Shown here piece by piece: positions 39,001 through 52,440 of a stretch of 64,000 nucleotides of DNA. Under the pieces are notes generated by a model, which was given only the letters and a program-made list of their open reading frames with translations, ran no database searches and was not told where the DNA came from. The DNA is from Sisyra terminalis. Its lineage: Eukaryota; Arthropoda; Insecta; Neuroptera; Sisyridae. Positions within the stretch are counted from its first letter, which is position 1. The number at the start of each line of letters is the position of its first letter. Both the position numbers and the translations under genes were made by a program. The DNA lies in contig OY292278.1 in assembly GCA_958496175.1 (NCBI GenBank), positions 2,542,001 to 2,606,000 of the forward strand. Direction: 5' to 3'.

Positions 39001-39455
39001 GAAGAAAATTTCTACCGACTGAAATTCAATAAAACGTCCCTTATCTTAATTTCTTGAGAAAAATAAGTCTTAATTTGAAAAATCGGCCATTAAACTGGCC
39101 TTATTTCCGACGGAAAATGTCACATAATTTACGGCTCTAAAACCTCTAGGTTTAAATTCCTTGCAAACTATCCTGATACATTAATGTTTCTTTTTTTGAG
39201 AACGTGGAGAAAGATTCAAACATTAATATTCAATCAGACTATAGCAAAAGAAAACATCCCTTATATCCGGTTTTTTCCAATTTAAGTTGGCCTTGTTTTA
39301 ACTTTGAAATGGAATTGTGGACGTCCTGTTACCCACAGGAAGAAAATTTCTTCCGATTGTAATTCAATAAAACGTCAACAATCTTAATTTATTGGAAAAA
39401 CTAGGCCTTATTTTGAAAAATCTGTCATTAAACAGGCCTTAATTCAGACGGAAAA
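36071..39455 (+). repeat. Higher-order repeat, 3391 bp, copy 2
   Basis: Direct tandem duplicate of the preceding block. The two agree until about 39455, where GTCTCATC replaces GTCACATC. One clear internal difference lies near 34690 and 38080: AAACAGGCCTTATTTC against AAACTGGACTTATTTC. Confidence 0.87.
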
Positions 39456-41029
39456 TGTCTCATCTATTTAAGGCTCTAAAACTTCCCGGTTTAAATTCCC
39501 GGCAAATTATCCCGACAAATTAATGTTTCTTTTTTTGAGAACGTGGAGAAAGATTCAAACATTAATATTCAATCAGACTATAGCAAAAGAAAACATCCCT
39601 TACATCCGGTTTTTCCCAATTTAAATTGGCCTTGTTTTAGCTTTGAAATGGAATTGTGGACGTCCTGTTACCCACAGGAAGAAAATTTCTATTGATTGTA
39701 ATTCAATAAAACGTCCCTTATCCTAATTTCTTGAGATAACTAAGCCTTATTTTGAAAAATCGGCCATTAAACTGGCCTTTTTTCAGACGGAAAATGTCAC
39801 ATCAATTTACGGCTCTAAAACCTCAAGGTTTAAATTCCTGGCAAACTATCCTGATACATTAATGTTTCTTTATTTGAGAACTTGGAGAAAGATTCAAACA
39901 TTAATATTCAATCAGACTATAGCTAAAAAAAACCATCCCTTATATCCGGTTTTTCCCAATTTAAATTGGCATTGTTTTAGCTTTGAAATGGAATTGTGGA
40001 CGTCCTCTTACCCACAGGAAGAAAATTTCTTCAAATTGTAATTCAATAAAACGTCCCTTATCTTAATTTCTTGAGAAAAAAAAGTCTTAATTTGAAAAAT
40101 CGGCCTTTAAACTGGACTTATTTCAGGCGGAAAATGTCACATCAATTTACGGCTCTAAAACTTCGAGGTTTAAATTCCTGGCAAACTATCCCGATACATT
40201 AATGTTTCTTTTTTTGAGCACTTAGAGAAAGATTCAAGCATTAATATTCAATTAGACTATAGCAAAAGAAAACATTCCTTATATCCGGTTTTCCCAATTT
40301 AAATTGGCCTTGTTTAAACTTTTGAAATGGAATTGTGGACGTCCTGTTACCCACAGGAAGAAAATTTCTTCCGATTGTAATTCACTTAAACGTCCCCAAT
40401 CTTAATTTCTTGAGAAAACTAAGCCTTATTTTGAAAAATCGGCCATTAAACTGGCCTTATTTCAGACGGAAAATGTCACATCAATTCACGGCTCTAAAAC
40501 CTCCAGGTATAAATTTCTGGTAAACTATCCCGGTACATTAATGTTTCTTTTTTTGAGAACGTGGAGAAAGATTCAAGCATGAATATTCAAGTAGACTATA
40601 GCAAAAGAAAACATCCCTTATATCCGGTTTTTCCCAATTTAAATTGTCCTAGTTTTAACTTTGAAATGGAATTGTGGACGTCCTGTTACCCACAGGAAGA
40701 AAATATCTCCAAATTGTAATTCACTTAAACGTCCCTAATCTTAATTTCTTGAGAAAACTAGGCCTTATTTTAAAAAATCGGCCATTAAACTGGCCTTATT
40801 TCAGACGGAAAATGTCACATCAATTTACGGCTCTAAATCTTCCCGGTTTAAATTCCCGGCAAACTATCCCGATAAATTAATGTTTCTTTTTTTGAGAACG
40901 TGGAGAAAGATTCAAACATTAATATTCAATCAGACTATAGCAAAAGAAAACATCCCTTATATCCGGTTTTTCCCAATTTAAATTGGCCTTGTTTTAGCTT
41001 TGAAATGGAATTGTGGACGTCCTGTTACC
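39456..41029 (+). repeat. Satellite array, subfamily C, segment 3
   Basis: About 4.6 monomers of mixed variant type, including the CCAGGTATAAATTTCTGG variant near 40502 and the A/T variant GGCCTTATTTTAAAAAATCG at 40759. No non-satellite DNA. Confidence 0.93.
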
Positions 41030-43420
41030 CACAGGAAGAAAATTTCTTCAAATTGTAATTCACTTAAACGTCCCTTAACTTAATTTCTTGAGAAAACTAA
41101 GCCTTATTTTGAAAAATCGGCCATTAAACTGGCCTTATTTCAGACGGAAAATGTCACATCAATTTACGGCTCTAAAACCTCCAGGTTTAAATTCCTGGCA
41201 AACTATCCTGATACATTAATGTTTCTTTTTTTGAGAACTTGGAGAAAGATTCAAACATTAATATTCAATCAGACTATAGCAAAAAAAAACATCCCTTATA
41301 TCCGGTTTTTCCCAATTTCAATTGGCCTTGTTTCAGCTTTGAAATGGATTTGTGGACGTCCTGTTCCCCACAGGAAGAAAATTTCTTCAAATTGTAATTC
41401 AATAAAACGTCCCTTATCTTAATTTCTTGAGAAAAAAAAGTCTTAATTTGAATAATCGGCCTTTAAACTGGACTTATTTCAGGCGGAAAATGTCACATCA
41501 ATTTACGGCTCTAAAACTTCCAGGTTTAAATTCCTGGCAAACTATCCCGGTACATTAATGTTTCTTTTTTTGAGAACTTAGAGAAAGATTCAAGCATTAA
41601 TATTCAATTAGACTATAGCAAAAGAAAACATCCCTTATATCCGGTTTTCCCAATTTAAATTGGCCTTGTTTTAGATTTGAAATGGAATTGTGGTCGTCCT
41701 GTTACCCACAGGAAGAAAATTTCTTCAAATTGTAATTCACTTAAACGTCCCTTATCTTAATTTCTTGAGATAACTAAGCCTTATTTTGAAAAATCGGCCA
41801 TTAAACTGGCCTTATTTCAGACGGAAAATGTCACATCAATTCACGGCTCTAAAACCTCCAGGTATAAATTTCTGGCAAACTATCCCGGTACATTAATGTT
41901 TCTTTTTTTGAGAACGTGGAGAAAGATTCAAGCATGAATATTCAATTAGACTATAGCAAAAGAAAACATCCCTTATATCCGGTTTTTCCCTATTTAAATT
42001 GGCCTTGTTTTAGCTTTGAAATGGAATTGTGGACGTCCTGTTACCCACAGGAAGAAAATTTCTTCAAATTGTTATTTATTAGATAGCCTTAAATCTACAA
42101 ACATTGATATAACAAGGCCTAAATTCATTTTCTAAATTATTTCTTTTTTCAAACAATTCTAATTTGTTGGCAATTCGAATTGTTTAGAATTTTGAATTAA
42201 GACAACGCCACAATGTGTTTCGAATTTAGTTGGAAGCTATGAGTACATCCACCTGACTCACAGGTGGCACTAAAAACTTAAGGTGGTTAAGTGACATTAC
42301 ATGTCAAGAGTTCACACGTTCTAGCATAGATGGAAAGACAGCAGATGTCAATTTGACAACTAACTTTTGATAGTATTTCAAATTTTAATTGTATATAATA
42401 TTAAAATTTAATTGTATTTCTTCACATTGTAAATCACTAAAAAGCCTTAAATCTAAAAACGTTGAGAAAACAAGGCCTTATATTGAAACAACACCGTTTT
42501 AAACGGCCTAATTTCTGACGGAAAATGTCACATCAATTTACGGCTCTAAAACTTCCCGGTTTAAATTCCCGGCAAACTATCCCGATACATTAATGTTACT
42601 TTTTTTGAGAACTTGGAGAAAGATTCAAACATTAATATTCAATCAGACTATAGCAAAAAAAACCATCCCTTATATCCGGTTTTTCCCAATTTAAATTGGC
42701 ATTGTTTTAGCATTGAAATGGAATTGTGGACGTCCTCTTACCCACAGGAAGAAAATTTCTTCAAATTGTAATTCACTTAAACGTCCCTAATCTTAATTTC
42801 TTGAGAAAACTAGGTCTTATTTTGAAAAATCTGTCATTAAACAGGCCTTATTTCAGACGGAAAATGTCACATCAATTTACGGCTCTAAAACTTCCGGTTT
42901 AAATTCCCGGCAAACTATCCCGATACATTAATGTTTCTTTTTTTGAGAACGTGGAAAAAGATTCAAACATTAATATTCAATCAGACTATAGCAAAAGAAA
43001 ACATCCCTTATATCCGGTTTTTCCCAATTTAAATTGGCCTTGTATTAGCTTTGAAATGGAATTGAGGACGTCCTGTTACCCACAGGAAGAAAATTTCTTC
43101 AAATTGTAATTCACTTAAACGTCCCTAATCTTAATTTCTTGAGAAAACTGTGCCTTATTTTGAAAAATCGGCCATTAAACAGGCCTTATTTCAGACGGAA
43201 AATGTCACATTAATCTACGGCTCTAAAACTACCAGGTTTAAACTCCTGGCAAACTATCCCGATACATTAATGTTTCTTTTTTTGAGAACTTGGAGAAAGA
43301 TTCAAACATTAATATTCAATCAGACTATAGCAAAAAAAAACCATCCCTTATATCCGGTTTTTCCCAATTTAAATTGGCATTGTTTTAGCTTTGAAATGGA
43401 ATTGTGGACGTCCTCTTACC
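41030..43420 (+). repeat. Higher-order repeat, 2391 bp, copy 1 (6 monomers plus insert)
   Basis: Landmark 41219 recurs at 43610 and the insert at 42072 recurs at 44463. Diagnostic variants are GAAATGGATTTGTGGACG, CTGTTCCCCACAGG and TTGAATAATCGGCC. Confidence 0.86.
42072..42425. repeat. 354 bp non-satellite insert, copy 4
   Basis: Variant class of copy 1 (GAAGCTATGAG, AACTTTTGATAG). The satellite after it has GAAACAACACCGTTTTAAACGG. Confidence 0.8.
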
Positions 43421-45375
43421 CACAGGAAGAAAATTTCTTCAAATTGTAATTCACTTAAACGTCCCTTAACTTAATTTCTTGAGAAAACTAAGCCTTATTT
43501 TGAAAAATCGGCCATTAAACTGGCCTTATTTCAGACGGAAAATGTCACATCAATTTACGGCTCTAAAACCTCCAGGTTTAAATTCCTGGCAAACTATCCT
43601 GATACATTAATGTTTCTTTTTTTGAGAACTTGGAGAAAGATTCAAACATTAATATTCAATCAGACTATAGCAAAAAAAAACATCCCTTATATCCGGTTTT
43701 TCCCAATTTCAATTGGCCTTGTTTCAGCTTTGAAATGGATTTGTGGACGTCCTGTTCCCCACAGGAAGAAAATTTCTTCAAATTGTAATTCAATAAAACG
43801 TCCCTTATCTTAATTTCTTGAGAAAAAAAAGTCTTAATTTGAATAATCGGCCTTTAAACTGGACTTATTTCAGGCGGAAAATGTCACATCAATTTACGGC
43901 TCTAAAACTTCCAGGTTTAAATTCCTGGCAAACTATCCCGGTACATTAATGTTTCTTTTTTTGAGAACTTAGAGAAAGATTCAAGCATTAATATTCAATT
44001 AGACTATAGCAAAAGAAAACATCCCTTATATCCGGTTTTCCCAATTTAAATTGGCCTTGTTTTAGATTTGAAATGGAATTGTGGTCGTCCTGTTACCCAC
44101 AGGAAGAAAATTTCTTCAAATTGTAATTCACTTAAACGTCCCTTATCTTAATTTCTTGAGATAACTAAGCCTTATTTTGAAAAATCGGCCATTAAACTGG
44201 CCTTATTTCAGACGGAAAATGTCACATCAATTCACGGCTCTAAAACCTCCAGGTATAAATTTCTGGCAAACTATCCCGGTACATTAATGTTTCTTTTTTT
44301 GAGAACGTGGAGAAAGATTCAAGCATGAATATTCAATTAGACTATAGCAAAAGAAAACATCCCTTATATCCGGTTTTTCCCTATTTAAATTGGCCTTGTT
44401 TTAGCTTTGAAATGGAATTGTGGACGTCCTGTTACCCACAGGAAGAAAATTTCTTCAAATTGTTATTTATTAGATAGCCTTAAATCTACAAACATTGATA
44501 TAACAAGGCCTAAATTCATTTTCTAAATTATTTCTTTTTTCAAACAATTCTAATTTGTTGGCAATTCGAATTGTTTAGAATTTTGAATTAAGACAACGCC
44601 ACAATGTGTTTCGAATTTAGTTGGAAGCTATGAGTACATCCACCTGACTCACAGGTGGCACTAAAAACTTAAGGTGGTTAAGTGACATTACATGTCAAGA
44701 GTTCACACGTTCTAGCATAGATGGAAAGACAGCAGATGTCAATTTGACAACTAACTTTTGATAGTATTTCAAATTTTAATTGTATATAATATTAAAATTT
44801 AATTGTATTTCTTCACATTGTAAATCACTAAAAAGCCTTAAATCTAAAAACGTTGAGAAAACAAGGCCTTATATTGAAACAACACCGTTTTAAACGGCCT
44901 AATTTCTGACGGAAAATGTCACATCAATTTACGGCTCTAAAACTTCCCGGTTTAAATTCCCGGCAAACTATCCCGATACATTAATGTTACTTTTTTTGAG
45001 AACTTGGAGAAAGATTCAAACATTAATATTCAATCAGACTATAGCAAAAAAAACCATCCCTTATATCCGGTTTTTCCCAATTTAAATTGGCATTGTTTTA
45101 GCATTGAAATGGAATTGTGGACGTCCTCTTACCCACAGGAAGAAAATTTCTTCAAATTGTAATTCACTTAAACGTCCCTAATCTTAATTTCTTGAGAAAA
45201 CTAGGTCTTATTTTGAAAAATCTGTCATTAAACAGGCCTTATTTCAGACGGAAAATGTCACATCAATTTACGGCTCTAAAACTTCCGGTTTAAATTCCCG
45301 GCAAACTATCCCGATACATTAATGTTTCTTTTTTTGAGAACGTGGAAAAAGATTCAAACATTAATATTCAATCAG
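43421..45375 (+). repeat. Higher-order repeat, 2391 bp, copy 2
   Basis: Near-identical to the preceding block up to about 45375, where AGCAAAAGAAAACATCCC is replaced by AGCAAAAAAAACCATCCC. The sequence near 42983-43420 then reappears at about 45715-46150, an offset of 2731 (2391 plus 340), so one extra monomer lies between. Confidence 0.86.
44463..44816. repeat. 354 bp non-satellite insert, copy 5
   Basis: Same as the copy 2391 bp upstream; co-duplicated with its block. Confidence 0.8.
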
Positions 45376-48300
45376 ACTATAGCAAAAAAAACCATCCCTT
45401 ATATCCGGTTTTTCCCAATTTAAATTGGCCTTGTTTAAACTTTTGAAATGGAATTGTGGACGTCCTGTTACCCACAGGAAGAAAATTTCTTCCGATTGTA
45501 ATTCACTTAAACGTCCCCAATCTTAATTTCTTGAGAAAACTAGGCCTTATTTTTAAAAATTGGCCATTAAACTGGCCTTATTTCAGACGGAAAATGTCAT
45601 ATCAATTTACGGCTCTTAAACTTCCCGGTTTAAATTCCCGGCAAACTATCCCGATAAATTAATGTTTCTTTTTTTGAGAACGTGGAGAAAGATTCAAACA
45701 TTAATATTCAATCAGACTATAGCAAAAGAAAACATCCCTTATATCCGGTTTTTCCCAATTTAAATTGGCCTTGTATTAGCTTTGAAATGGAATTGAGGAC
45801 GTCCTGTTACCCACAGGAAGAAAATTTCTTCAAATTGTAATTCACTTAAACGTCCCTAATCTTAATTTCTTGAGAAAACTATGCCTTATTTTGAAAAATC
45901 GGCCATTAAACAGGCCTTATTTCAGACGGAAAATGTCACATTAATCTACGGCTCTAAAACTACCAGGTTTAAACTCCTGGCAAACTATCCCGATACATTA
46001 ATGTTTCTTTTTTTGAGAACTTGGAGAAAGATTCAAACATTAATATTCAATCAGACTATAGCAAAAAAAAACCATCCCTTATATCCGGTTTTTCCCAATT
46101 TAAATTGGCATTGTTTTAGCTTTGAAATGGAATTGTGGACGTCCTCTTACCCACAGGAAGAAAATTTCTTCAAATTGTAATTCACTTAAACGTCCCTAAT
46201 CTTAATTTCTTGAGAAAACTAGGTCTTATTTTGAAAAATCTGTCATTAAACAGGCCTTATTTCAGACGGAAAAAGTCACATCTATTTAAGGCTCTAAAAC
46301 TTCCCGGTTTAAATTCCCGGCAAACTATCCCGATACATAAATGTTTCTTTTTTGGAGAACGTGGGGAATGATTCAAACATTAATATTCAATCAGACTATA
46401 GCAAAAGAAAACATCCCTTATATCCTGTTTTTCCCAATTTAAATTGGCCTTGTTAAAACTTTGAAATGGAATTGTGGACGTCCTGTTACCCACAGGAAGA
46501 AAATTTCTTCAAATTGTAATTCACTTAAACGTCCCTAATCTTAATTTCTTGAGAAAACTATGCCTTATTTTGAAAAATCTGTCATTAAACAGGCCTTATT
46601 TCAGACGGAAAATGTCACATCTATTTAAGGCTCTAAAACTTCCCGGTTTAAATTCCCGGCAAACTATCCCGATACATAAATGTTTCTTTTTTGGAGAACG
46701 TGGGGAATGATTCAAACATTAATATTCAATCAGACTATAGCAAAAGAAAACATCCCTTATATCCTGTTTTTCCCAATTTAAATTGGCCTTGTTAAAACTT
46801 TGAAATGGAATTGTGGACGTCCTGTTACCCACAGGAAGAAAATTTCTTCAAATTGTAATTCACTTAAACGTCCCTAATCTTAATTTCTTGAGAGAACTAG
46901 GCCTTATTTTGAAAAATCAGTCATTAAACAGGCCTTATTTCAGACGGAAAATGTCTCATCTATTTAAGGCTCTAAAACTTCCCGGTTTAAATTCCCGGCA
47001 AACTATCCCGATACATCAATGTTTCTTTATTTGAGAACGAAGAAAAAGATTCAAACATTAATATTCAATCAGACTATAGCAAAAGAAAACATCCCTTATA
47101 TCCGGTTTTTCCCAATTTAAATTGGCCTTGTTTTAGCTTTGAAATGGAATTGTGGACGTCCTGTTACCCACAGGAAGAAAATTTCTACCGACTGAAAATC
47201 AATAAAACGTCCCTTATCTTAATTTCTTGAGAAAAATAAGTCTTAATTTGAATAATCGGCCATTAAACTGGCCTTATTTCAGACGGAAAATGTCACATCT
47301 ATTTAAGGCTCTAAAACTTCCCGGTTTAAATTCCCGGCAAACTATCCCGATACATAAATGTTTCTTTTTTGGAGAACTTGGAGAAAGATTCAAACATTAA
47401 TATTCAATCAGACTATAGCAAAAAAAAACCATCCCTTATATCCGGTTTTTCCCAATTTAAATTGGCATTGTTTTAGCTTTGAAATGGAATTGTGGACGTC
47501 CTCTTACCCACAGGAAGAAAATTTCTTCAAATTGTAATTCACTTAAACGTCCCTAATCTTAATTTCTTGAGAAAACTAGGTCTTATTTTGAAAAATCTGT
47601 CATTAAACAGGCCTTATTTCAGACGGAAAATGTCACATCTATTTAAGGCTCTAAAACTTCCCGGTTTAAATTCCCGGCAAACTATCCCGATACATTAATG
47701 TTTCTTTTTTTGAGAACGTCGAGAAAGATTCAAACATTAATATTCAATCAGACTATAGCAAAAAAAACAATCCCTAATATCCTGTTTTTCCCAATTTTAA
47801 TTGTCCTTGTTTTAGCTTTGAAATGGAATTGTGGACGTCCTGTTACCCACAGGAAGAAAATTTCTATCGATTGTAATTCACTTAAACGTCCCTAATCTTA
47901 ATTTCTTGAGAAAACTAGGCCTTATTTTGAAAAATCGGCCATTAAAGTGGCCTTATTTCAGACGGAGAATGTCTCATCTATTTAAGGCTCTAAAACTTCC
48001 CGGTTTAAATTCCCGGCAAACTATCCCGATAAATTAATGTTTCTTTTTTTGAGAACTTGGAGAAAGATTCAAACATTAATATTCAATCATACTATAGCAA
48101 TAGAAAACATCCCTTATAACCTGTTTTTCCTAATTTAAATTGGCCTTGTTTTAACTTTGAAATGGAATTGTGGACGTCCTGTTACCCACAGGAAGAACAT
48201 TTTTTTTCAAATTGTAATTCACTTAAACGTCCCTAATCTTAATTTCTTGAGAAAACTAGGCCTTATTTGGAAAAATCTGTCATTAAACAGGCCTTATTTC

Positions 48301-50586
48301 AGACGGAAAATGTCTCATCTATTTATGGCTCTAAAACTTCCCGGTTTAAATTCCCGGCAAACTATCCCGATACATCAATGTTTCTTTATTTGAGAACGAA
48401 GAAAAAGATTCAAACATTAATATTCAATCAGACTATAGCAAAAGAAAACATCCCTTATATCCGGTTTTTCCCAATTTAAATTGGCCTTGTTTTAGCTTTA
48501 AAATGGAATTGTGGACGTCCTGTTACCAACAGGAAGAAAATTTCTTCCGATTGCAATTCAATAAAACGTCCCTTATCTTAATTTCTTGAGAAAACTAGAC
48601 CTTATTTTGAAAAATCGGTCATTAAAGTGGCCTTATTTCAGACGGAAAATGTCTCATCTATTTAAGGCTCTAAAACTTCCCGGTTTAAATTCCCGGCAAA
48701 CTATCCCGATAAATTAATGTTTCTTTTTTTGAGAACTTGGAGAAAGATTCAAACATTAATATTCAATCATACTAAAGCAATAGAAAACATCCCTTATAAC
48801 CTGTTTTTCCTAATTTAAATTGGCCTTGTTTTAACTTTGAAATGGAATTGTGGACGTCCTGTTACCCACAGGAAGAACATTTCTTCAAATTGTAATTCAC
48901 TTAAACGTCCCTAATCTTAATTTCTTGAGAAAACTAGGCCTTATTTTGAAAAATCTGTCATTAAACAGGCCTTATTTCAGACGGAAAATGTCTCATCTAT
49001 TTAAGGCTCTAAAACTTCCCGGTTTAAATTCCCGGCAAACTATCCCGATAAATTAATGTTTCTTTTTTTGAGAACGTGGAGAAAGATTCAAACATTAATA
49101 TTCAATCATACTATAGCAATAGAAAACATCCCTTATAACCTGTTTTTCCTAATTTAAATTGGCCTTGTTTTAACTTTGAAATGGAATTGTGGACGTCCTG
49201 TTACCCACAGGAAGAACATTTCTTCAAATTGTAATTCACTTAAACGTCCCTAATCTTAATTTCTTGAGAAAACTAGGCCTTATTTTGAAAAATCTGTCAT
49301 TAAACAGGCCTTATTTCAGACGGAAAATGTCTCATCTATTTAAGGCTCTAAATTTTCCCGGTTTAAATTCCCGGCAAACTATCCCGATACATTAATGTTT
49401 CTTTTTTTGAGAACGTGGAGTAAGATTCAAACATTAATATTCAATCATACTATAGCAAAAGAAAACATCCCTTATATCCTGTTTTTCCCAATTTAAATTA
49501 GCCTTGTTTTAACTTTGAAATGGAATTGTGGACGTCCTGTTACCCACAGGAAGAAAATTTCTTCAAATTGTAATTCACTTAAACGTCCCTAATCTTAATT
49601 TCTTGAGAAAACTAGGCCTTATTTTGAAAAATCTGTCATTAAACAGGCCTTATTTCAGACGGAAAATGTCTCATCTATTTAAGGCTCTAAAACTTCCCGG
49701 TTTAAATTCCCGGCTAACTATCCCAATAAAATAAAGTTTCTTTTTTTGAGAACTAGGAAAAAGATTCAAACATTAATATTCAATCAGACTATAGCAAAAA
49801 AAACCATCCCTTATATCCGGTTTTTCCCAATTTAAATTGGCCTTGTTTTAGCTTTAAAATGGAATTGTGGACGTCATGTTACCCACAGGAAGAAAATTTC
49901 TTCCGATTGTAATTCAATAAAACGTCCCTTATCTTAATTTCTTGAGAAATCTAGGCCTTATTTTGAAAAATCGGCCATTAAAGTGGCCTTATTTCAGACG
50001 GAAAATGTCTCATCTATTTAAGGCTCTAAATTTTCCCGGTTTAAATTCCCGGCAAACTATCCCGATACATTAATGTTTCATTTTTTGAGAACGTGGAGAA
50101 AGATTCAAACATTAATATTCAATCATACTATAGCAAAAGAAAACATCCCATATCCTGTTTTTCCCAATTTAAATTGGCCTTGTTTTAACTTTGAAATGGA
50201 ATTGTGGACGTCTTGTTACCCACAGGAAGAAAATTTCTTCAAATTGTAATTCACTTAAACGTCCCTAATCTTAATTTCTTGAGAAAACTAGGCCTTATTT
50301 TGAAAAATCTGTCATTAATTAGGCCTTATTTCAGACGGAAAATGTCACATCAATTTACGGCTCTAAAACTTCCAGGTTTAAATTCCCGGCAAACTGTCCC
50401 GATAAATTAATGTTTCTTTTTTTGAGAACTTGGAGAAAGATTCAAACATTAATATTCAATCAGACTTTAGCAAAAAAAAACCATCCCTTATATCCGGTTT
50501 TTCCCAATTTAAATTGGCCTTGTTTTAACTTTGAAATGGAATTGTGGACGTCCTGTTACCCACAGGAAGAAAATTTCTTTCCATTG
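45376..50586 (+). repeat. Satellite array, subfamily C, segment 4
   Basis: About 15 monomers. It includes two short runs of near-identical neighbours that suggest single-monomer amplification: 46250-46740 (TACATAAATG, TTTTGGAGAACGTGGGG, repeated at 339 bp) and 48640-49730 (GAAGAACATTTC, CTTATAACCTGTTTTTCC, repeated at 339 bp). A short 4 bp loss occurs near 50150 (ACATCCCATATCCTG). Confidence 0.94.
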
Positions 50587-50940
50587 TTATTTATTAGATA
50601 GCCTTAAATCTACAAACATTGATATAACAAGGCCTAAATTCATTTTCTAAATTATTTCTTTTTTCAAACAATTCTAATTTGTTGGCAATTCGAATTGTTT
50701 AGAATTTTGAATTAAGACAACGCCACAATGTGTTTCGAATTTAGTTGGAAGCTATGAGTACATCCACCTGAATCACAGGTGGCACTAAAAACTTAAGGTG
50801 GTTAAGTGACATTACATGTCAAGAGTTCACACGTTCTAGCATAGATGGAAAGACAGCAGATGTCAATTTGACAACTAACTTTTGATAGTATTTCAAATTT
50901 TAATTGTATATAATATTAAAATTTAATTGTATTTCTTCAC
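50587..50940. repeat. 354 bp non-satellite insert, copy 6
   Basis: It has the body of class 1 (GAAGCTATGAG, AACTTTTGATAG), a private change in the hairpin loop (CACCTGAATCACAGGTG), and a downstream junction of class 2 (CACCCTTTTAAACGG). It is a mosaic of the two classes. Confidence 0.8.
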
Positions 50941-51109
50941 ATTGTAAATCACTAAAAAGCCTTAAATCTAAAAACGTTGAGAAAACAAGGCCTTATATTG
51001 AAAAAACACCCTTTTAAACGGCCTAATTTCTGACGGAAAATGTCACATCAATTTACGGCTCTAAAACTTCCCGGTTTAAATTCCCGGCAAACTATCCCGA
51101 AAAATTAAT
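50941..51109 (+). repeat. Subfamily C monomer part next to the C-to-A switch
   Basis: Satellite resumes after insert copy 6 with CACCCTTTTAAACGGCC and CCCGAAAAATTAATG, a form also seen at ~21500 after insert copy 1. From about 51110 the sequence becomes identical to the subfamily A array at 7570, so the breakpoint lies here. Confidence 0.8.
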
Positions 51110-52440
51110 GTTTCTTTTTTTGAGAACGTGGAGAAAGATTCAAACATTAATATTCAATCAGACTATAGCAAAAAAAAACCATCCCTTATATCCGGTTTTT
51201 CCCAATTTAAATTGGCCTTGTTTTAGCTTTGAAATGGAATTGTGGACGTCCTGTTACCCACAGGAAGAAAATTTCTTCCGATTGTAATTCAATAAAACGT
51301 CCCTTATCTTAATTTCTTGAGAAAACTAAGCCTTATTTTGAAAAATCGGCCATTAAAGTGGCCTTATTTCAGACGGAAAATGTCATATCCATTTACGGCT
51401 CTAAAACTTCCCGGATTAAATTCCCGGCAAAGTATCCCGATACATTAATGTTTCTTTTTTTGAGAACTTGGAGAAAGATTCAAACATTAATATTCAATGA
51501 GACTATAGCAAAAAAAAACCATCCCTTATATCCGGTTTTTCCCAATTTAAATTGGCCTTGTTTTAGCTTTGAAATGGAATTGTGGACGTCCTGTTACCCA
51601 CAGGAAGAAAATTTCTTCCGATTGTAATTCAATAAAACGTCCCTTATCTTAATTTCTTGGGAAAACTAGGCCTTATTTTGAAAAATCGGCCATTAAAGTG
51701 GCCTTATTTCAGACGGAAAATGTCATATCCATTTACGGCTCTAAAACTTCCCGGTTTAAATTCCCAGCAAACTATCCCGATACATTAATGTTTCTTTTTT
51801 AGAGAACTTGGAGAAAGATTCAAACATTAATATTCAATCAGACTATAGCAAAAAAAAACCATCCCTTATATCCGGTTTTTCCCAATTTAAATTGGCCTTG
51901 TTTTAGCTTTGAAATGGAATTGTGGACGTCCTGTTACCCACAGGAAGAAAATTTCTTCCGATTGTAATTCAATAAAACGTCCCTTATCTTAATTTCTTGG
52001 GAAAACTAGGCCTTATTATGAAAAATCTGCCATTAAAGTGGCCTTATTTCAGACGGAAAATGTCATATCCATTTACGGCTCTAAAACTTCCCGGTTTAAA
52101 TTCCCAGCAAACTATCCCGATACATTAATGTTTCTTTTTTAGAGAACTTGGAGAAAGATTCAAACATTAATATTCAATCAGACTATAGCAAAAAAAAACC
52201 ATCCCTTATATCCGGTTTTTCCCAATTTAAATTGGCCTTGTTTTAGCTTTGAAATGGAATTGTGGACGTCCTGTTACCCACAGGAAGAAAATTTCTTCCG
52301 ATTGTAATTCAATAAAACGTCCCTTATCTTAATTTCTTGAGAAAACTAAGCCTTATTTTGAAAAATCGGCCATTAAAGTGGCCTTATTTCAGACGGAAAA
52401 TGTCACATCAATTTAAGGCTCTAAAACTTCCGGGTTTAAA
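51110..52440 (+). repeat. Subfamily A monomers (duplicate of 7570-8900)
   Basis: About four subfamily A monomers, equal to those before island 1 at an offset of exactly 43540 bp. They share the rare change TATTCAATGAGACTATAG (7955 and 51495) and TTTTTTAGAGAACTTGG (8255 and 51795). Scattered differences occur: GAAAAATCTGCC at 52021 against GAAAAATCGGCC at 8481, and CACATCAATTTAAGG against CACATCTATTTAAGG. Confidence 0.93.
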
